Shown here piece after piece: positions 7,524-9,860 of a stretch of DNA of 9,860 nucleotides. This DNA comes from an uncultured Clostridia bacterium (GTDB taxonomy: Bacteria > Bacillota > Clostridia > Oscillospirales > CAG-272). A model generated the notes under the pieces. The model was not told the DNA's origin and searched no databases. It saw nothing but the letters and a program-made list of their open reading frames with translations. The DNA lies in contig CALAFS010000187.1 in NCBI GenBank assembly GCA_937892405.1, positions 1-9,860 of the forward strand, given 5' to 3'. Positions within the stretch are counted from its first letter, which is position 1. Each line of letters opens with the position of its first letter. Position numbers and translations under genes: made by a program.

Positions 7524-7624
7524 TCGCCGCAGGCGAATTTCACATACCGCAGGTATATTTCGCGCGCGAAGCGCATTTCACCCGACCGCAGGTCGGATTT
7601 CACCGCGGCACCGTGAGGTGACGC
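7524..7624 (+). repeat. Row of five mini-hairpins with GNA triloops separated by ATTTCAC
   Basis: Units: TCGCC-GCA-GGCGA (7524-7536), ATACC-GCA-GGTAT (7544-7556), GCGC-GAA-GCGC (7564-7574), CCGACC-GCA-GGTCGG (7582-7596), and a larger GCGGCACC-GTGA-GGTGACGC (7605-7624, one mismatch). The joints are ATTTCAC (7537-7543), ATTTCGC (7557-7563), ATTTCAC (7575-7581) and ATTTCACC (7597-7604). Stem sequences differ from unit to unit yet stay self-complementary, while loop and joint are constant. It could be transcribed as the 3' untranslated region of the 4916-7467 operon. Confidence 0.75.
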
Positions 7625-7625
7625 C

Positions 7626-7653
7626 GTAGGGGTCGGCGCCAAGGGCGACCCGC
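7626..7653 (+). repeat. GTAGGGGTCGGCGCC-type composite palindrome, copy 1
   Basis: Begins GTAGGGGTCGGCGCC and ends GGCGACCCGC; arms GGGTCG (7630-7635) and CGACCC (7646-7651, read GCGACCC) can pair. A second copy lies at 8549-8576. Both are preceded by ATTTCACC, so the two spacers share a composite of modules. Confidence 0.6.
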
Positions 7654-7706
7654 CACGCATTGCCGAGCACTCGCGTTCTTTCGCGTCGCCTTCGCTTTGG
7701 TACTGC

Positions 7707-7733
7707 GTAGGGGCGACCAATGGTCGCCCGCTT
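7707..7733 (+). repeat. GTAGGGGCGACC palindromic repeat, copy 1
   Basis: GTAGGGGCGACCAATGGTCG begins the unit; arms GGGCGACCA and TGGTCGCCC (7711-7719 and 7721-7729) pair perfectly around one base, followed by GCTTC. The same arms occur at 8468-8486 and 8628-8646. This has the form of a REP-like or MITE-like extragenic palindrome. Confidence 0.7.
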
Positions 7734-7842
7734 CGCAAAAACTCAAAATCGCAAAAAAATGTAAACATTATATATCAATATGCCCATTTATCAACCGGAG
7801 ATGCCGCTGCCGATAAGTCAAGACACCTCCCCATGAAGAATC

Positions 7843-7878
7843 TCATTCTGAATTCATAATTCTTAATTCTGAATTCAT
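7843..7878 (-). repeat. GAATTAAG/GAATTC intergenic repeat, inverted right copy
   Basis: The reverse complement of 7843-7869 is identical over 27 bases to 1801-1827. With the copy at 7467-7500 it brackets the spacer upstream of the 7918 gene as an imperfect inverted pair. It ends about 40 bases before the ATG of that gene and could fall in its leader. Confidence 0.65.
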
Positions 7879-7917
7879 TTTACTTTGCCGTCCCATGGGC
7901 GGCGGAAAGGAGAAAAT

Positions 7918-8445
7918 ATGAAAACGATGACAAAACTTTTGGGAATGGTTCTTGTCCTCCTGCTTACCGTGGCACCGATGACGGCGTTTGCGGCGAGCGA
8001 CACGCTGGGCGCTGACGAAAGTCACGACATTGATGTCGTGGCAAAATCCGACAGCACCACCACGATCCCCGATGTATACAGCATTGATGTCGTGTGGGGC
8101 GCGATGCAGTTCACCTATTCCACCTCGGGGACGAGAGAATGGGATCCTGCCACGCACCAGTATGTCGATCGCGTGGCGAACGGCTGGAGTGCAAACGGGA
8201 ACACCGTGACGGTAACCAACCATTCCAACAAAGCGGTTGAGGTGACTTTTTCCTACGGGAAAGCCGTCGGCTTCACCGGCATCAACGGCACGCTCAGCGT
8301 CACCTCGGATACCCTCGAGGCTGGTACCGTGGGCGATGTCGAAGGCGCGGATAAAGTCGTCACCACCCTGACCCTGACGGGCACGCTTTCGGACGATGTC
8401 ACCGAATATACCAAGGTCGGCACCATCACCGTTTCCCTGAGATAA
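7918..8445 (+). CDS. Small secreted protein of the VDxxWG/FTY domain family, unpaired copy
   Basis: A 175-residue exported protein of unknown function. Signal peptide 1-25 (MKTMTK, hydrophobic core, cut after AFA). A short Asp/Ser/Thr-rich segment (27-50) precedes the shared domain: IDVVWGAMQFTY (56-67), WDPATHQY (75-82), W90, VTVTNHSN (97-104), GINGTLSV (121-128), a threonine-rich strand (148-156), and the end GTITVSLR (168-175). Two tryptophans and the WDPxTH block are shared with the 174-residue protein and with residues 553-668 of the large protein. No cysteine, LPxTG, membrane helix after the signal, or enzyme motif is seen. ATG 7918 is supported by AAAGGAG at 7906-7912, 5 bases upstream. 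Unlike its paralogues it has no membrane-anchored partner gene directly after it; the repeats on both sides suggest it is a mobile or duplicated unit. Confidence 0.88.
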   Translation: MKTMTKLLGMVLVLLLTVAPMTAFAASDTLGADESHDIDVVAKSDSTTTIPDVYSIDVVWGAMQFTYSTSGTREWDPATHQYVDRVANGWSANGNTVTVTNHSNKAVEVTFSYGKAVGFTGINGTLSVTSDTLEAGTVGDVEGADKVVTTLTLTGTLSDDVTEYTKVGTITVSLR

Positions 8446-8467
8446 AAGGGGACCCCCGCGAATCGCA

Positions 8468-8490
8468 GGGCGACCATCGGTCGCCCGCTT
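8468..8490 (+). repeat. GGGCGACC palindromic repeat, copy 2 (lacking the GTAG start)
   Basis: GGGCGACC-ATC-GGTCGCCC is a perfect 8-bp inverted repeat with a 3-base loop, followed by GCTT as in copy 1. The GTAG prefix of the other copies is replaced by CGCA. Confidence 0.7.
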
Positions 8491-8538
8491 CCGCCGCCGC
8501 TTTTGTCACCCCGCCGGAAAAGAGAATTCCACGCCGCG

Positions 8539-8576
8539 ATTTCACCATGTAGGGGTCGGCGCCCCCGACGACCCGC
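8539..8576 (+). repeat. ATTTCACC plus GTAGGGGTCGGCGCC composite palindrome, copy 2
   Basis: ATTTCACC (8539-8546), two bases, then GTAGGGGTCGGCGCC and an end CGACCCGC; arms GGGTCG (8553-8558) and CGACCC (8569-8574). It matches 7626-7653 but lacks the intervening GCGGCACC hairpin found between ATTTCACC and GTAGGGG there. Confidence 0.6.
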
Positions 8577-8623
8577 AAAACGAAAAAGCCATTGCTCACT
8601 ACACCACGAGGCACCTACCCAAT

Positions 8624-8650
8624 GTAGGGGCGACCATCGGTCGCCCGCTC
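8624..8650 (+). repeat. GTAGGGGCGACC palindromic repeat, copy 3
   Basis: GTAGGGGCGACCATCGGTCG begins the unit; arms GGGCGACC (8628-8635) and GGTCGCCC (8639-8646) around ATC, followed by GCTC. It is the same element as at 7707-7733 and 8468-8490. Confidence 0.7.
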
Positions 8651-8750
8651 CTTCGAAACCTATCAAACGCACAATTTGCAAATAAAACTTAACAAAACAA
8701 CAAAAACAAGGGGCGCCGCAAATCGCGATCGCCTCGGAACGGAGATACTT

Positions 8751-9275
8751 ATGAAAAAACTTCTTGCCATGATTTTTGTACTTGCCCTTGCCTCTGTTAT
8801 GTCGCTTACCGCCTTCGCGGCGACCCCGATTACCTCGGTGGGCGGGAGCGATTCCGCCGAGGTCAAAGGCACCTATGCCGCAGGCAGCGCCACGCCGACC
8901 GTTTACAAGGTAGACATCAGCTGGGGCAGCATGGAATTCACCTACACTGCCGCTTCTCAGGAATGGGACCCCACGACTCACTCTTATAAAGAGTCCACCA
9001 CCGCGGCATGGACCTGCGCCGAGGGGGCGAACAAGATCACCGTAACCAACCACTCGAACGCCGATGTCAAGGCAAGCCTCACCTATACCGCTTCCGCCGA
9101 CTATGCGGGGATTTCCGGTACCTTCTCCGCAAATGAGCTGTCGCTCAAGACCGCTGTCGGCACCACGGTTGCGAACGCTCCGACGGCAAGTGCGACGCTT
9201 ACCCTCGCCGGTGATCTCGCCGCAGACGCGGACGATGTCACGATCGGTACCGTAACCGTGAAGCTCGGAAACTGA
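8751..9275 (+). CDS. Small secreted protein of the VDxxWG/FTY domain family, paired copy
   Basis: A 174-residue exported protein of unknown function, clear paralogue of the 7918 gene product. Signal peptide 1-23 (MKK, hydrophobic core, cut after AFA). A Ser/Gly/Ala-rich segment (25-50) leads to the shared domain: VDISWGSMEFTY (54-65), WDPTTHSY (72-79), W87, ITVTNHSN (96-103), GISGTFSA (120-127), a leucine/threonine strand near 148-155 and the end GTVTVKLGN (166-174). The alternating pattern suggests an all-beta sandwich. ATG 8751 is supported by GGAG at 8741-8744 with 6 bases between. It is followed after 8 bases by the gene for a membrane-anchored protein, repeating the order seen at 4916-7467 with a much shorter first member. 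No surface-sorting motif is present, so attachment probably depends on another protein. Confidence 0.88.
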   Translation: MKKLLAMIFVLALASVMSLTAFAATPITSVGGSDSAEVKGTYAAGSATPTVYKVDISWGSMEFTYTAASQEWDPTTHSYKESTTAAWTCAEGANKITVTNHSNADVKASLTYTASADYAGISGTFSANELSLKTAVGTTVANAPTASATLTLAGDLAADADDVTIGTVTVKLGN

Positions 9276-9283
9276 CACCGAAG

Positions 9284-9775
9284 ATGAAAAAAGCCCTATG
9301 GATCAGCGCCGCGATCTGCCTCCTCTCCCTCGTCGGCATGGTTTTGTCCCTCACCCTGACGGGCGGGGGCGGCGAGGTGGGCGAGTTTGTCCCGCCTCCC
9401 TTCGAGGAGGCGGCGGAGAGCGGCACTCCCACCGTGGAAGACGAGAGCTATACGCAGATTTTCCGTGACGGCATGAGTTTTTCAGCACATGTCACGGGGA
9501 AGGTTGTCCTGACCGACGACACCGCGGATCTCTGGTTCACAAACGACAGCGGCAACGATGTCTGGCTGAAGCTCCGGATTCTCGACGGGGAAGGGAAGAT
9601 CCTCGCGGAGACGGGAATTCTGAAGCCCGGCGAATATGTAAAATCCGTCCGTTTCACCACTCTGCCGAAGGACGGCGCCGCGATCCGCCTGAAGATCATG
9701 GCGTACGAGGCGGAAACCTATTACAGCGCCGGCGCCGTCACCCTGCGCACCACCGCGACGGTCAAAAATTCATAA
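9284..9775 (+). CDS. Membrane-anchored small beta-domain protein, partner of the 8751 gene product
   Basis: A 163-residue protein of unknown function. After MKK comes one hydrophobic helix (about 4-26), a Gly/Pro/Glu-rich linker (27-55), then a beta-rich domain (about 57-161) with TADLWFTNDSGNDVWLKL, ETGILKPGEY and a final TTATV. Aligned with residues 88-176 of the 178-residue protein it shares the FxN turn, LxL strand, GxLxPG turn and closing strand, so the pair are paralogues whose linkers have diverged. The helix could be an uncleaved anchor or a signal peptide; there is no lipobox cysteine. The start at 9284 follows the upstream stop by 8 bases and has only a weak purine-rich ribosome site, which suggests translation coupled to the upstream gene and less product than the secreted partner. 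The gene ends in a strong terminator. Confidence 0.85.
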   Translation: MKKALWISAAICLLSLVGMVLSLTLTGGGGEVGEFVPPPFEEAAESGTPTVEDESYTQIFRDGMSFSAHVTGKVVLTDDTADLWFTNDSGNDVWLKLRILDGEGKILAETGILKPGEYVKSVRFTTLPKDGAAIRLKIMAYEAETYYSAGAVTLRTTATVKNS

Positions 9776-9809
9776 AAAACGGAGCGACACCCCTGCCGCT
9801 CCGTTTTTT
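9774..9809 (+). terminator. Intrinsic terminator of the 8751-9775 operon
   Basis: CGGAGCG (9780-9786) pairs with CGCTCCG (9797-9803) around a 10-base loop and is followed by six T; the six A before the stem extend the pairing to 13 bp. It starts within the stop codon of the 163-residue protein. The symmetric A- and T-runs mean it could also end transcription coming from the right. Confidence 0.92.
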
Positions 9810-9860
9810 ATGCACGGCACCAAAAAGCGAAGTTCTTGAAGCTTTTACGCGTCTCCCATT

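Larger units (their letters stand above)
7468..7917. other. 450-base repeat-rich spacer, no credible gene
   Basis: Contents in order: GAATTAAG-type repeat (7467-7500), a row of short hairpins joined by ATTTCAC (7524-7624), a GTAGGGG composite palindrome (7626-7653), a stretch without clear structure (7654-7706), a second GTAGGGG palindrome (7707-7729), an A/T-rich stretch that may contain the promoter of the next gene (7745-7790), and an inverted GAATTAAG-type repeat (7843-7878). The minus-strand open frame 7499-7768 is a by-product of the repeats. A TATATAT run near 7769-7775 is the best -10 candidate, without a convincing -35. Confidence 0.7.
8446..8750. other. 305-base repeat-rich spacer, no credible gene
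   Basis: It holds a GGGCGACC palindrome (8468-8486), a leftover ATTTCACC plus GTAGGGGTCGGCGCC composite (8539-8576), another GTAGGGGCGACC palindrome (8624-8646), and an A-rich leader (8680-8710) with no clear -35/-10 pair. Minus-strand frames through it arise from the GC-rich repeats and carry no ribosome site. The first palindrome lies 22 bases after the stop of the upstream gene and may aid 3'-end formation, although no T-run follows it directly. Confidence 0.7.

Noticed and set aside
7582..7596. Intrinsic terminator of the 4916-7467 operon
   Set aside because: The stem is followed by ATTTCACC rather than a T-run, and it is one of a repeated series; it may still affect the mRNA 3' end.
7524..7624. 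CRISPR array
   Set aside because: The repeated joint is only 7 bases, the variable parts are self-complementary hairpins of 11-15 bases rather than spacers, and no cas gene is present.
7499..7768. 89-residue minus-strand frame in the spacer
   Set aside because: Its residues come from the hairpin row and palindromes; there is no ribosome site.
7791..7832. Riboswitch-like fold (GGAG ... CTCC) upstream of the 7918 gene
   Set aside because: Only a 4-bp complementarity is seen and no conserved core of a known riboswitch class can be recognised.
8253..9278. 341-residue minus-strand open frame spanning two secreted-protein genes and the spacer
   Set aside because: It crosses the palindromic repeats and is antisense to two genes that have signal peptides and ribosome sites; no start signal is seen.
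6931..9775. Identification of the small exported proteins as TasA/camelysin, WxL or LPxTG pilins
   Set aside because: None has an LPxTG motif, the tryptophan motif is not the WxL pattern, no dedicated signal peptidase gene is in the window, and I cannot see the family signatures; the names would be guesses.

Overview
The window looks like a GC-rich chromosome segment from an endospore-forming member of the Clostridia, probably an uncultured gut-type relative of the Oscillospiraceae or Christensenellales. This rests on a recognisable SpoIIE sporulation phosphatase, strong AGGAGG-type ribosome sites, Gram-positive signal peptides without an outer-membrane context, and intergenic repeats of a style I associate with such genomes. 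The lineage is an inference; no rRNA or other phylogenetic marker is present.

Layout. (1) 1-1683, plus strand: the C-terminal 560 residues of SpoIIE, cut by the window edge. (2) 1684-1954: a gene-free spacer between convergent genes, made of a GC hairpin, a degenerate GAATTC/GAATTAAG array and a short direct repeat. (3) 4716-1955, minus strand: a two-component operon, an OmpR-type response regulator followed by a histidine kinase with a large external domain and seven membrane helices. The two genes overlap by 4 bases (ATGA). (4) 4717-4915: a divergent control region with a good sigma-A promoter for the regulator and a perfect tandem 8-mer with 10-bp period, a plausible operator. (5) 4916-7467, plus strand: a 671-residue secreted surface protein whose stop codon overlaps the start of a 178-residue membrane-anchored protein. 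(6) 7468-7917: a repeat-rich spacer with a row of DNA mini-hairpins and palindromes. (7) 7918-8445: a 175-residue secreted protein. (8) 8446-8750: a second repeat-rich spacer. (9) 8751-9775: a 174-residue secreted protein followed 8 bases later by a 163-residue membrane-anchored protein, ending at a strong intrinsic terminator.

The most interesting content is the set of five secreted or anchored proteins. Three of them (C-terminus of the 671-residue protein, and the 175- and 174-residue proteins) share one beta-rich domain with the signature VDxxWGxMxFTY, then WDPxTHxY, then VTVTNHSN, ending in GTVTVKL. Two others (178 and 163 residues) share a different beta-rich domain behind one N-terminal membrane helix and a flexible acidic/proline linker. 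The two families occur as adjacent pairs twice, once with a large and once with a small partner. I infer a cell-surface assembly with exported subunits and membrane-tethered companions, expressed next to and perhaps under control of the divergent two-component system. No family name or function for either domain could be assigned from the sequence alone.
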